Of a DNA stretch of 64,000 nucleotides, positions 1 to 9,617 are shown piece by piece. The stretch is from NCBI GenBank assembly GCA_963822705.1, contig CAWGIX010000011.1:124001-188000 (forward strand). The letters run 5' to 3'. Each line of letters opens with the position of its first letter. The first letter of the stretch is position 1. The notes under the pieces were generated by a model that worked only from the letters and a program-made list of their open reading frames with translations, had not been told where the DNA came from and did not search any database. Both the position numbers and the translations under genes were made by a program. Source of the stretch: CAVRQM01 sp963822705. Its GTDB lineage: Bacteria > Pseudomonadota > Alphaproteobacteria > Acetobacterales > Acetobacteraceae.

Positions 1-725
1 CCGTCAGGCGCTAGCACATGGATGCCTTTGGCGACGATGTCCGTCACATACAGGCGACCGTCAGCGCCGACCTTCAGACCATCGGGGATCGGATTCGTGC
101 CGGGCAGCCTGCCGAGGTCCTCGATCTGCCCGTCTGGCCGCAGCCGGCCCACATGTCCGGTATAGCTCTCGTCCCAGACGATCGAACCGTCAGCCTCGGC
201 GGTGACGCCGTTCGGGAACACAGGTTTCGGAAAAGCGACCAGCACGCGCGCAGTGCCGTCCGGTGCCAGCGAATGGATATAGCTGGGCTCGGGATTTTTC
301 GGGTTGTAGGTCCCGGGGTCGGTGAACACCAGCCGGCCGTCGGGCGCGAAAACGAGGTCATTGGGTCCGTTTAGCTTGATGCCCTCGACCTCCGTGATCA
401 AGGCTTCGACGCTGCCGCCTTCCCCGACGCGCTGGATCGAAGCAGCAACCATTTCCGCGGCACGCCATGGGCCCACCGTGCCGCCGTTCTGGCAGACGTA
501 AACTGCCCCGTCGCCACCCAGCACGCACGAGTTCGGGGCACCGGCCGTGTAGGCGAACCGGCGCGGCGTGCGGTCGGGCCCCACGATCGTCAGCTGGCTG
601 CGGTAGCTGTCGACGAACACCAGCGATCCGTCCGCAAGCACCGTCGGCCCTTCCGGCCAGCCCAATCCGGACGCGATCAATTCCGGCGCCCCCGGCCTTG
701 CGGATCGGCTCGCACTATCGGTCAT
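1..725 (-). CDS. SMP-30/gluconolactonase family protein (partial)
   Basis: Six-bladed beta-propeller hydrolase of the SMP-30/gluconolactonase/LRE family, which opens sugar lactones in a divalent-metal-dependent way. The visible 241 residues carry the family metal-site motifs WPEGP (Glu25), GPNDL (Asn122) and FPNGVT (Asn172), followed by a PDGLKV segment. The gene runs off the left edge, so the C-terminus is missing. Its ATG at 725 overlaps the stop of the upstream permease in an ATGA arrangement, so it is the last visible gene of the sugar-import operon. It probably hydrolyses a lactone formed after oxidation of the imported sugar; the substrate is not readable from sequence. Confidence 0.85.
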   Translation of the reverse strand, partial: MTDSASRSARPGAPELIASGLGWPEGPTVLADGSLVFVDSYRSQLTIVGPDRTPRRFAYTAGAPNSCVLGGDGAVYVCQNGGTVGPWRAAEMVAASIQRVGEGGSVEALITEVEGIKLNGPNDLVFAPDGRLVFTDPGTYNPKNPEPSYIHSLAPDGTARVLVAFPKPVFPNGVTAEADGSIVWDESYTGHVGRLRPDGQIEDLGRLPGTNPIPDGLKVGADGRLYVTDIVAKGIHVLAPD

Positions 726-1534
726 TTCACTGCCCCCGCGGTCAAACCCCGCACGATGTAGCGTTGCACAAGCAACGAGAAGATGAGAATGGGGATCACG
801 GTGACCACGCCCACCGTTGCGGCGATGTTCCACTCGATCGGCCGTTCCGCGCTGATCAGCGTGGCCGCACCCAGAGCAATCGTCTGGCGGTCGCGCGAGT
901 CGATGACGTAGAGTGCCACCAAAAACTCGTTCCAAATGAAGATCGCGCTGAACAATGCCGCCGTGACCAGGCCGGGCACCAGGACCGGCAGCATGACCCG
1001 CCAAAGCACGCCGAGATGGCTGCAGCCGTCCACCAGCGCGGCATCGTCGATCTCTCTCGGCACCTCGTCGAAGAAGCCGATCATGATCCATACGATGAGC
1101 GGCAGCGAGGCGGCGATATAGGGCAATATCAGCCCGAGATAGGTGTCGCGCAGGCCGATTTCCTTCATCATCAAGAATAGCGGGATCGCGACCGCGATCG
1201 GCGGCATGAAGCGCAAGCTCAAAATCCAGTTGGCGAGGCCCTCGCTGCCACGGAAACGCAGGCGTGAGAAAGCGTAGGCGGCCGGTGTGCCGATCGCAAG
1301 CGCCAACGCCGTCGTGCTGCCGACGACGATAACGGAGTTTTCCGTGAACTCGAGCATCCCTTGAAGGTGCAGCACCTCGTGATAGTTTTTCGAGATCGGG
1401 CTCCAGTCGAAGGTCAAACGCGGGGGTACCTGACTCAAGATTTCGATGCGCCGCTTGGTCGACAGGATAACGAGATAGACGAACGGCGCAATGCCGCCGA
1501 TGCCCAGCGCGATGAGGACGATGTACACAATCAC
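722..1534 (-). CDS. Carbohydrate ABC transporter permease (MalG/UgpE type)
   Basis: Inner-membrane permease of a carbohydrate uptake (CUT1) ABC importer, about 270 residues with six hydrophobic segments. The cytoplasmic EAA loop that docks the ATPase is visible as EIDDAALVDG followed by LPVLVPGL. I use the GTG at 1534, which keeps the frame open. An ATG at 1563 overlapping the upstream permease stop (ATGA) is the more natural coupled start, but that frame meets a TAG after six codons. A single-base error near 1545 would join them and add about ten residues. The gene is coupled to the lactonase by another ATGA overlap at 722-725. No ATPase for this importer lies in the window. Confidence 0.88.
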   Translation of the reverse strand: MIVYIVLIALGIGGIAPFVYLVILSTKRRIEILSQVPPRLTFDWSPISKNYHEVLHLQGMLEFTENSVIVVGSTTALALAIGTPAAYAFSRLRFRGSEGLANWILSLRFMPPIAVAIPLFLMMKEIGLRDTYLGLILPYIAASLPLIVWIMIGFFDEVPREIDDAALVDGCSHLGVLWRVMLPVLVPGLVTAALFSAIFIWNEFLVALYVIDSRDRQTIALGAATLISAERPIEWNIAATVGVVTVIPILIFSLLVQRYIVRGLTAGAVK

Positions 1535-1559
1535 CCGGCCGACTACCCGCCTTGCCGCC

Positions 1560-2480
1560 TCATCGCGCGTCCCCCGGACGCAGCCGCACGTAGCGCAGCA
1601 GGATCATCGTGCCGACTACCAGGATCAGCAGCATCATGTACCCACCGCCGCGGCGTAGCCGTAATTCTGGAACTGGAAGCCGTTTTGGAAGGAGAAGAAG
1701 CTGAGGGTGGTGGTGCTGCGCGCCGGTCCTCCGTAACTGAGTCCAAAGACGAGGTCGAAGGAGCGAAAGCTGTCGACGCCCCGGAAAACGGCTGCAAAGC
1801 CGATCGCCGGCGCCAACAGCGGCAACGTCACATGCAGAAATTTCTGCAACGATCCCGCGCCGTCGATCTGCGCTGCCTCGAATACATCGTGTGGCAAAGC
1901 CTGCAGCCGAGCGTAGACGATGATGAAGACGAACGGCGTCCATTGCCAGACATCGACGAGGATGAGCGTCTTCATCGCCATCTCGACCGAGCCGAGCCAG
2001 TTCGGCGGATCGAATCCGAACTGCTCGATGGCCCAATTGACCAGGCCCCAATCCGGGTTGAGCAACGCACGCCACATCACGCCCACCACGATGGGCGTGA
2101 TCAGCATCGGCAGGACCAGAATGCCGCGTACGAGCCAGGAACCTCTCAGCCGCAGATCGAAGAACATGGCGAGAGCGACGCCGAGAACGACCTGGATGGA
2201 GACGGTCACCCCGACCATGATGGCGCTGTTCTTGACGGCATTCCAGAACAGCGGGTCGTGAAGCATGTAGGTGTAGTTCGCGAATCCAACCCAGCGGCCG
2301 CTGGCGTCCGCCGCGGTCAGATCGGTGAAAGATAGCCGAAGACTGTAGAACAGCGGGTACAGCGCAAAAGCGATCAGGTACAGCAGGCAAGGCCCCAGCA
2401 GCAGCCAAACGTCTGTCTGTGACTTGCCCAGCCTGCCGAGTACCGATCGCCCGCCGCGCCGCCATGGTTGCGCCAGACAT
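1560..2480 (-). CDS. Carbohydrate ABC transporter permease (MalF/UgpA type), one frame break
   Basis: Partner permease of the same CUT1 importer. The main frame encodes LLLGPCLLYLIAFALYPLFY at the N-terminus, then typical transmembrane segments and the EAA loop FEAAQIDGAG...LPLLAPAI. Near 1641 the frame breaks in a run of three C. One more C would restore AAAVG-YMMLLILVVG and the normal C-terminus ending at the TGA at 1560. The start is uncertain: an ATG at 2480 is one frame off, and the coding frame continues upstream to about 2510 without a standard start, so a second error at the 5' end is likely. It lies between the binding protein and the MalG-type permease. Confidence 0.85.
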   Translation of the reverse strand: MSGATMAARRAIGTRQAGQVTDRRLAAAGALPAVPDRFCAVPAVLQSSAIFHRSDRGGRQRPLGWIRELHLHASRPAVLECRQEQRHHGRGDRLHPGRSRRRSRHVLRSAAERFLARTRHSGPADADHAHRGGRDVACVAQPGLGPGQLGHRAVRIRSAELARLGRDGDEDAHPRRCLAMDAVRLHHRLRSAAGFATRCIRGSADRRRGIVAEISACDVAAVGAGDRLCSRFPGRRQLSLLRPRLWTQLRRTGAQHHHPQLLLLPKRLPVPELRLRRGGGYMMLLILVVGTMILLRYVRLRPGDAR

Positions 2481-2518
2481 GCAATCCGCCCCGCGACGCA
2501 GCTCAGGTCACGGGCCGA

Positions 2519-3965
2519 TCAGATGAGGTGCCCCCCTTTCTTCAGGATCTCCACCCACTTGCTCTGCACGTTCCCGCACGCGGTCTTTGCGTCCTGCCCG
2601 CCGATCAGCGCCTTGTTGAACTCGACATTCATCACGTCGTTCATCTGGAAGAACTCATCGACGAACGAGGTCGGGATGGGTTCTGCACTGGCGATCGCGG
2701 CGGCCAAGTCCGTAACATACGGGAACTTGGCGACAATCTCGGGATCCTGGAACGCGGAGGTGCGGCTCGCGTCGATGTTATACTTCCCCAACTCGTAGAT
2801 ATTGACCCGCTTGTTGCTGATCCAGGTAAGCGCCCGCCACGCCGCTGCCTTCTTTGCCGGATCGGAGTTTTTTGGGATGCCGGTGCCCCAGCCGCCCTGC
2901 ACCGCGCGCGCCTTCTGTCCGGGAGCCGCGGGAACGGCAGCGGTCGCCGTCTTGTCGGCGACGATCGACTTTTCCTTGTCGAACACCGGCCCCGCGATCG
3001 TGGACCAAAAAATCATCTGCGCGATCTTGCCGACCGAGAACGCATCGACGTTCTCGGAAAATCCGTACTGCGTGACGTTCTTCGGTGCGTAAGGCAGCAA
3101 ATCGATCAGCATCTGCAGCGCGGCGACGCCTTCCGGAGAATCGACGTGCGGGCGAAAATCCTTGCCGTTCGGATCGCCGGTCATGAGCGTGCCGCCGATC
3201 GTCAGGAACCTGGTATACCAGTCGACCAAGGCCAGCGAAGCGTCGTTCGCGCCGATGAAGCTGGCGCCCGCGACCTTGTCGCTATGCAGTTTTTGAGCTG
3301 CGGCCTTGAATTCGTCCCACGTCTTGGCGGGCTTGTAGCCCGGCCGCGTCGAACAGGTCTTTGCGGTAGAAATAGATCACCGATCCGGAGTGCAGGCTTG
3401 GAATCCCGTAGATGTCGTTGCCGCCCTTTTTATGCGTCTTCAGATCGTAGCGGCCGACGTTGTAAACCGCTGCTGGTATGAAGTCAGGAAAATCCCAGTC
3501 GGGCGGAGTTTCCTCCGCATTGTCGATATAGTCGTTCAGCCGCTGGAAATAGCCGCCGCCGACCTGCTGCGTGGTGAGGAAGCCGAGATAGTTGACCAGA
3601 TCGAATGACGGACTATCCGCCTTCAGAACCTGAACCGTCTTTTCGATCAGCGGCCCGAGCGCGGGCGCCGAAATCTCCAGCTTCATCCCGGTCTCGGCTT
3701 CGAACTGGGGCAGCAGGTCGGCGAGGGCTCGCTCGTCGCCCTCGCCGCCGATCATGAGAATGCTGAGTTTCGTCCCCGCGTACTTCTTCGGGTCGAAACC
3801 CGCGGCCTTCGCGGGCGCAGCTGCACCGAGCAAGCCGCCGAGCACCGTGCCCGACAGGCCCATCGCACCGGCGGCCTGCATGATGCGGCGGCGAGTTGCG
3901 AGGTTGGCGTCATGGGCCGATGGCTCCGTCTGGCGCGGATGCTCCTCTTTGCTTTGGTCCTGCAT
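2519..3965 (-). CDS. Extracellular solute-binding protein, family 1, Tat-type signal, one frame break
   Basis: Periplasmic sugar-binding protein of the importer, about 480 residues. The N-terminus carries a twin-arginine-like signal (ATRRRIMQAAG, then a hydrophobic stretch ending AAAPAKAA), which suggests export in folded form. Start ATG at 3965 is preceded by a GGGGGG ribosome-binding sequence. The reading frame breaks near 3340 in a CCC run. Removing one C continues AAG-YKPAKTWDEFKAAAQK and links to the downstream frame that begins around VDWYTRFLTIGG and ends at 2519. It is the first gene of the permease-lactonase set downstream. The ligand is unknown; the SMP-30 and SDR neighbours favour a sugar or sugar acid. 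Confidence 0.87.
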
Positions 3966-4010
3966 GGTCCCCCCGTTTCTTTGTCACGACTCTACGAGTA
4001 AATCTGGCAT

Positions 4011-4781
4011 TCAGTCGCCCTTGATGGCAAGGCCGCCATCGACCCGGATGATCTCGCCGGTGATAAAGGACGAGCGCTCGCTGGCCAGGAACACGACTGC
4101 GTCGGCCACCTCCTCCGCTTCGCCGAAGCGGCCGAGCGGATGGGCCGCGTTCCACCGGTCGATGAGTTCCTGCGGATCGGCCGCCTCGCGGAAGATCTTT
4201 TCGTTCAGCGGGGTCATGATGGTTCCGGGGGCGATCGCGTTCACGCGGATTTTTGCCGGGGCGAGGTCGACGGCGGCCTGCTGGGTCAGCGCGTTGATGG
4301 CGCCCTTCGCGGCCGCGTAGGCGGCCCAGCCGTGGAACCCGCGTAGCGACTGGACGGAACTCATGTTGATCACCGAGCCGCCGCCTTGCCGGCGCATGTG
4401 CGGGACGGCGCATTTCATGAAACGCCAGACCGAGGTGAGATTGTTCGAAATCACCTCGTTCCAATCGGCCTCGTCGATCTCGTCGACAACACCGCCGATG
4501 GCGCGTGCGGCATTGTTGACGAGAATGTCGACGCGCGACCACGCCTCGATTGTTGCCGCGGTCGCCGCCTGCGCATCGGCCATCAGGCGTACGTCCGTGC
4601 GAAAGAACAGCGCGCGCCCGCCGGCCGCCTCGATTTCCTCTCTCGTCTTCTGCCCCGCCGCCTCGTCGATATCGGCGACCGTCACCGCGGCACCCGCGCG
4701 GGCGAGCGCCAGCGCACTGGCTCGGCCGATGCCCATGCCGGCTCCGGTGACGATCGCCACGCGATGATCCAGGTCGGGCAT
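4011..4781 (-). CDS. SDR family NAD(P)-dependent oxidoreductase
   Basis: Short-chain dehydrogenase of about 256 residues, intact. The cofactor motif is VTGAGMGIG near residue 15. NNAA follows near residue 90, the catalytic Ser is in the SSVQS segment and the active-site pair is YAAAK near residue 155. The C-terminus ends in the usual ITGEIIRVDGGL pattern. I choose the ATG at 4781 because a GAGG lies nine bases upstream; ATG 4790 and TTG 4796 are alternatives. It sits between two complete sugar importers, so it probably oxidises an imported sugar or polyol, with the nearby SMP-30 lactonase as a possible next step. Confidence 0.9.
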   Translation of the reverse strand: MPDLDHRVAIVTGAGMGIGRASALALARAGAAVTVADIDEAAGQKTREEIEAAGGRALFFRTDVRLMADAQAATAATIEAWSRVDILVNNAARAIGGVVDEIDEADWNEVISNNLTSVWRFMKCAVPHMRRQGGGSVINMSSVQSLRGFHGWAAYAAAKGAINALTQQAAVDLAPAKIRVNAIAPGTIMTPLNEKIFREAADPQELIDRWNAAHPLGRFGEAEEVADAVVFLASERSSFITGEIIRVDGGLAIKGD

Positions 4782-4819
4782 GTCATGCATCCTCAAAAAT
4801 GCCGGAGCGCATTCCGGAA

Positions 4820-5654
4820 TCAGCCCTTGACGGCGCCGGCCGTCAGACCGTCGACGAACTGGCGCTGGAGGAAGAAGAAAAGGACAATGACGGGAAGCGA
4901 TATCATCACCGAACTCGCCATCAGCTCGCCGTAGCGGATGCCGTACTGGCCGATATAGTCGTTCATGCCGACCGGCAGGGTGCGCATCTCCTTGGTGGAG
5001 GTGAACGACAGCGCGAACAGGAACTCCTGCCAGGTGACGATGAGAACGAAAACCGTGGTGGCAATGATGCCCGGACGCGCCAACGGCACGACGATGTGGA
5101 AGAACGCGCGCAACGGTTTCGCGCCGTCGATCTCGGCGGCTTCTTCAAGGGTCTTTGGCACCCGGGACAGGAAGCCGCGCAGCATCCAGATCGCGACCGG
5201 CAGCGTCACCGTGATGTATGCGATGATGAGAGAGGCATAAGTGTTGAGCAGGCCCGCGGCCCTCACCATCTTGTAGATCGGGAATGATCATGGCGCCGGT
5301 GGGGAAGAACTGGGCGAGGATGACTGCCGCGAAAAACACCGAAATCGCGCGGAACTGGTAGCGGGTCATGCTGTAGGCCGCGAGCAAAGCCAGCGGCACC
5401 GTGATCAGCACGGTTGCGCCGGAGACGACGATGCTGTTTACGAAATAGCGGCGGAACTCGGGGCGCAGGGCAAGAACGTAGTTTTGCAGCGTCGGATGTT
5501 CCGGCCACAGCCGTGCCGGGATCGCAAAAGGCTCCGAGGCGGGCTTCAGGGAGACGCTCAGCATCCAGAAGAATGGAAACAGAACAAGGATCGCGACCGC
5601 GAACTGCAGCACAGTCAGCGGCATGACCTCCCTGAGGACCGAGCGCATTGCCAT
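4820..5654 (-). CDS. Carbohydrate ABC transporter permease (MalG type), second importer, one frame break
   Basis: About 278 residues. The N-terminal half (VLFPFFWMLSVSLKPASEPF ... AQFFPTGAMIIP) and the C-terminal half (AAGLLNTYASLIIAYITVTL, EAA loop LEEAAEIDGAK, end FVDGLTAGAVKG) lie in two frames that meet at 5280-5282. One G too many in a GGG run explains the break: with GG the protein reads AMIIP-IYKMVRAAGLLNTY, normal for MalG. It follows the MalF-type permease with a two-base gap (5655-5656) and belongs to the second CUT1 importer of the window. Confidence 0.87.
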
Positions 5655-5656
5655 CC

Positions 5657-6553
5657 TCAGGCCTCCTTTGCCCGACGCTGCTGGACCAGCAGAAGCAGGC
5701 CGACAAAAAGGACCAGCACGAGCACCGAGAGCGAGCCGTAGGCGGACGCTTCGCCGAAACGGAACTCGCCAAAACCGACTTCGTAGATGCGGGTGGGGAA
5801 GATTGCGGTGGCATTGAGCGGGCCGCCGCGGGTCAGCACATAGATCATGTCAAAATAGTTGAAGGTCAGGATCGACGTGAGCAGCACGTTCACCGTCGCG
5901 ACGGCAGAATTGCCGGCAGCACGACGGCAAACAGGCGTCGGAGCCGGCCCGGCTCCGTCGATCTTGGCCGCCTCGACCTGTTCCTGATCGACGCTTTGCA
6001 GGGCGGCCAGGAAGATGACCGTCGAAAACGGAAAGCCCTTCCAGAACGCTGCAAAAATGCAGGCCGCCATGGCGGTCGACGGGTCCGCGAGCCAGCCGAT
6101 GCCGTGCCCGGTCAGTCCGAGCCGCATCAGCACGGAGTTGATCAAGCCAAGCTGCGGATCATACATGAAACGCCACAGGATCGCGGCGACCACCCCCGGC
6201 AGAACCCAGGGCAGCAGGATGAGGGACCGGAGCAGGCCCTGGCCCGGCAGTTTTTGGTCGAGCAACAGCGCGATCAGGAAACCGCCGACGTTTTGCAGCG
6301 CCACCACGCCGACGGTCCACTCGACCGAATTGCGGACGACCTGCCAGAAACTCCCGTCGCTGAAAATCTTCTTGTAGGTGTCGAGGCCAACGAACGCAGG
6401 CCGCGGGTTGATGAAGGACGTCTCATACAGGCTCTCCCGAAACGTATCGATCATCGGCCAGTACATCAGGCAGCCGACCAGAATAGCCGCCGGCAGCATA
6501 AAACCGTAGGCCATCCGGCGATCGCTCGCCCTCGCACCGGTGCGGCGTGTCAT
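5657..6553 (-). CDS. Carbohydrate ABC transporter permease (MalF type), second importer, EAA loop locally scrambled
   Basis: Permease of 298 residues with an open frame throughout and normal transmembrane segments. The ATPase-docking EAA loop starts correctly (VEAAKIDGAGP), but the next 20 or so residues are not family-like. In the shifted frame the same bases read LRRLFAVVLPAILPS, exactly what the loop should contain, after which the original frame resumes with VATVNVLLT. Two compensating single-base indels near 5955 and 5898 are therefore likely. If the sequence were real, ATPase coupling would be lost. It follows the binding-protein gene at 6602 by about 50 bases. Confidence 0.85.
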   Translation of the reverse strand: MTRRTGARASDRRMAYGFMLPAAILVGCLMYWPMIDTFRESLYETSFINPRPAFVGLDTYKKIFSDGSFWQVVRNSVEWTVGVVALQNVGGFLIALLLDQKLPGQGLLRSLILLPWVLPGVVAAILWRFMYDPQLGLINSVLMRLGLTGHGIGWLADPSTAMAACIFAAFWKGFPFSTVIFLAALQSVDQEQVEAAKIDGAGPAPTPVCRRAAGNSAVATVNVLLTSILTFNYFDMIYVLTRGGPLNATAIFPTRIYEVGFGEFRFGEASAYGSLSVLVLVLFVGLLLLVQQRRAKEA

Positions 6554-6601
6554 CCCGCGAGATCCGCTCGCGCACGCTGCACCGGCGCGGGTGCTGCTGG
6601 T

Positions 6602-7832
6602 CTATTTCAAGCCATCGATCGCGGCACAGGCTTCCTTGGTGGCGTCAGCAGCCGGTGTTCCCGAGAGCAGTTTTTGCACCAAGGTCTGCTGAATGTCCGA
6701 CACCTCCAGATAACGGGGCGAGAGCGGACGCGGCTTGGCGTTGTTGAGGTGCTCCAAGATCACGTCGGGATGCCGACGGCTCTTGGCGAGAAAGCTTTTG
6801 GCCGCGGCGACGTTGGCCGGAATGAGGTCGACGACGGCGCCGTTGACGTCCTCGCGCGTCATGAACTGGATGAATTTCCAGGCGGCGTCCTGATGCTGCG
6901 ACTGCTTGTAGACGACGAGGTTCCAGCCGCCGTAAGTGCCCACCGGCTTCTTGCCCGCCGGGGCAAAACCCGCCAGCAGATCCCAGTCGATCTTGGACTT
7001 GTCGAGTGTCGGCTGCTCCAGCGCCGGCCAGAGTTCGATCGCCAGCGTGCCGTTCAGAAACAGCTCGCGCATCGGCTCGTCGGCCGCATTGAGGATGCCG
7101 GCCGGTGCATAGTCGGCCATCTTCTTGTAGAACTCGAGCGCCTCCACCGCTTCAGGACTGGTCAGCGCGCATTTGCCGTCCGGGCCCATCACCGCGCCGC
7201 CGTTCGAGTAGATGAACGAGTCGGTCATGACCACCGGGTATTCGCTCTTGTTGCCGGTCAAGCCCGATTGCGAACTGGCCTTTCGACTTGTCGGTGAGTT
7301 TCTTGGCGGCCGCCTCAAGTCCCTGCCACGTCACGATGGAGGCGGGGTCGACACCCGCGTCGGCGAACAGCTTCTTGTTGACGAACGCGAAGAACCAGAC
7401 ATCGACGTTGAACGGAATGCCCCATAGGCCGCCTTTGTAGTTCGCGGACTCCCAGGCGCCGGGAAAGAAGCTCTCCGCCTTGACGCCTGATTTCTTCGCC
7501 AGATCGTCCAGGCGTATGATGGCGCCGGCCTCGGCGAACGCCGAGTTCCAGATCTGGTCGACGGTCGAAATGTCCGGGCCGTTGCCGGCTTGCACCGCGG
7601 TCAGCAGCCGCTGCTGGTATTCCGGGTAGGGAATCGTGGTGACCTCGACCTTGATGTCGGGGTTCTCGGCCTGAAAGCGCTTCACCGCTTCCTGCTGGAA
7701 CACCGAGAGGCCGAACTCGGTCTGCTGATTGTCCCAGAATTTCAGCACCGTCTGTTGGGCGCGCGCGGTGACCGATAATAGTAACAGACCTGCCGCGGCC
7801 AGTGCCGCCCATGGTGCTGCACGTTTTGACAT
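6602..7832 (-). CDS. Extracellular solute-binding protein, family 1, second importer, one frame break
   Basis: Periplasmic binding protein of about 410 residues. A Sec signal peptide is visible (MSKRAAPWAALAAAGLLLLS, cleavage after ARA), followed by FWDNQQTEFGLSVFQ and the lobe sequences of the sugar-binding family. The start ATG at 7832 has AAGGA eight to twelve bases upstream. The frame shifts near 7260, between KGQFAIGL and TGNKSEYPVVMTDSF, and runs on to 6602. It heads the second permease pair. Like the first importer it has no ATPase in the window, so both may share an ATPase encoded elsewhere, as is common for CUT1 systems. Confidence 0.87.
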
Positions 7833-7852
7833 TCCTACGTTTCCTTTGTTGC

Positions 7853-8545
7853 TCAGTCAGGCAGTTCTTCGATCCTGCCGGATTTCAGGAGCGAGGAGAT
7901 AAAATCGGGGATTTCGAGCCCACCCTTCACCTTGGCCTCGAGCCCGGCCTCCGCCGCCTTTACGTCGGCCAGGCGCGCCAGCACGGCCGGCGCTTCGGCC
8001 AGCGGCACCACGACCACGCCGTCGCGGTCGCCGGCCACGATGTCGCCGGGGGCGATGTGCACGCCACCCAGAATGACCGGCAGGCCGACCGAGCCTGGAC
8101 CGTTGCGGGCCGGCGAATTGGCGGTGACCCCCGCGCAATATACCGGCAGACCCACATCCAAAATGCCGACGATGTCGCGCACCATCCCGTCGGTCACAAA
8201 TCCCGCCACGCCGCGGTTGCGCGCCATGCCGAGCAAGAGATCGCCCGTGACGGCGGTCTCGGCAAAAGCGTCGGTGGCGGCGACCAGGATGTCGCCGCGC
8301 CGCGCCGCGTCGAGTGCCGCGAACAGCGCCAGGTTGTCGGCGGGACCGGCGTGGCACGTCACTGCCGTGCCGACCATCACCGACGATGCCGCAACCAGCG
8401 GCTTGATGCGGTAGTCGAGGCAGCCGCGGCCACCCATCGAATCCACCAGATAGCCGGTCGGCACCCCCGCGAACGCGGCAAGCAACGCCTCCGACGGCCG
8501 CGGAAACCCGCGCCTGATCTTTAGCAGCGGCGGATCGGTGATCAT
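7853..8545 (-). CDS. RraA family protein (HMG/CHA aldolase-like)
   Basis: Intact 230-residue member of the RraA/HMG-CHA aldolase fold. These proteins bind divalent metal and cleave or decarboxylate 4-hydroxy-4-methyl-2-oxoglutarate-like acids, or act as RraA regulators. The signature residues are present: Gly101-Asp102 of the TGDLL segment, Asp119, and Arg123-Asp124 in TDGMVRDI. A GAGGAG ribosome-binding site precedes ATG 8545. It lies 31 bases downstream of the dioxygenase gene and 20 bases upstream of the binding-protein gene, so it is probably a catabolic enzyme of this operon rather than an RNase E regulator. A second RraA-family gene (about 16.3 kb) is clearly divergent from it. Confidence 0.87.
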   Translation of the reverse strand: MITDPPLLKIRRGFPRPSEALLAAFAGVPTGYLVDSMGGRGCLDYRIKPLVAASSVMVGTAVTCHAGPADNLALFAALDAARRGDILVAATDAFAETAVTGDLLLGMARNRGVAGFVTDGMVRDIVGILDVGLPVYCAGVTANSPARNGPGSVGLPVILGGVHIAPGDIVAGDRDGVVVVPLAEAPAVLARLADVKAAEAGLEAKVKGGLEIPDFISSLLKSGRIEELPD

Positions 8546-8576
8546 GCAGCGCTCCTCGTTGCGCTCGCCGCGCGGC

Positions 8577-9443
8577 TCAGCGCTTGTCCGCCAGATTCTT
8601 GTCCGTGCCGGTCATGACCACCTGGCTCAAGCGATCCATGGCAAAACGATGGAATGCCAATGCCTCGGGCGCCATGTCGTATTCGGGCGACGGCTCGTGC
8701 TCGAAGTGCCCGTAGCGGTCCTCCCCGCGTACCAGCGTGGCCCCGTCCGTCACGGCGATGGTCTGGCGCACCCGCGGTGTCATGTAACGGATCGCAAAAC
8801 CGACGCGCCGCCCCTCGGAGCGGTTCGGTTCGGAGCCGTGGACGATGCCGACGTGATGCAGCGACGCCTCGCCGGCTTTCAGCGGCATCTCGACCCAGGC
8901 TCGATCGCCGAGATCCACTGCCACCTCCTGGCCGCGCGAGAGCAAATTGTGCTCCGCAAACGTGTCGACATGCGGAAAATCGACGAGGTGCGTGCCGGGC
9001 ACAACGCGCATCGCGCCGTTCTCGGTGGTGCTGTCCACCAATGCCACCCAGACCGTCACGACGTCGCCGGAATTGAGGCCCCAATAATGGGCATCCTGAT
9101 GCCAGGAAACGTAGGACGGATCGTGCGGGTCCTTGTTGAAAAAGCTGGTGCTGTAGACCATCAAGTCCGGCCCCAGTATGTCGCCCACCACGTCGAGAAT
9201 GGCCGGCAGCCTGACCAGCTCTGCAAGCCAGGCCAGGTACAGATGGGCCTTGTGCCGCATCGCGCCGTGCAGTGGACCGTACGCCGCCTCGTGTGCGGTG
9301 AGTTTGGCCATGTAGGCGGCGGCCTGTTCCGGGCTCATCACGCGGACGGGGAAATAATAGCCGAGCTCGTGGTATCTGGCCACGTCGGCCGGACCAAGCC
9401 GGCCGGCCCGGCCGAGCGCAGTCGAGCCAAGCGAACTGTTCAT
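8577..9443 (-). CDS. Phytanoyl-CoA dioxygenase (PhyH) family protein
   Basis: Fe(II)/2-oxoglutarate-dependent oxygenase-like protein of 288 residues. The facial triad is visible: His115 and Asp117 in WHQDAHYWG and His202 in GIVHGSEPN, with an Arg-rich segment after it that would bind 2-oxoglutarate. The start at 9443 is set by a strong GGAGGA eight bases upstream; the frame stays open to 9503 but lacks that support. It is the first gene of the minus-strand operon and is divergent from the VWA gene. It probably hydroxylates or activates a small organic substrate imported by the neighbouring transporter; which one cannot be read. Confidence 0.88.
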   Translation of the reverse strand: MNSSLGSTALGRAGRLGPADVARYHELGYYFPVRVMSPEQAAAYMAKLTAHEAAYGPLHGAMRHKAHLYLAWLAELVRLPAILDVVGDILGPDLMVYSTSFFNKDPHDPSYVSWHQDAHYWGLNSGDVVTVWVALVDSTTENGAMRVVPGTHLVDFPHVDTFAEHNLLSRGQEVAVDLGDRAWVEMPLKAGEASLHHVGIVHGSEPNRSEGRRVGFAIRYMTPRVRQTIAVTDGATLVRGEDRYGHFEHEPSPEYDMAPEALAFHRFAMDRLSQVVMTGTDKNLADKR

Positions 9444-9617
9444 GGTGTTCCTCCCCAACCCGGCCCCGGATCGCGGTGCCGGACGCCAGACCCTGCCCAT
9501 CATACGTCGTCACATCAACTCTTCAAACCAAGAGCAATTCCGGAGGCCGGGAGCACCTGCGCGCTCCGCAGGAGTGTGGCATTGTGCCGCCGAGCATGGT
9601 CGCGAGAGCGCAACAGG

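Noticed and set aside
5648..7297. 549-codon plus-strand frame opposite the second sugar importer
   Set aside because: Low-complexity Arg/Gln/His composition and complete overlap with permease and binding-protein genes; a shadow frame.
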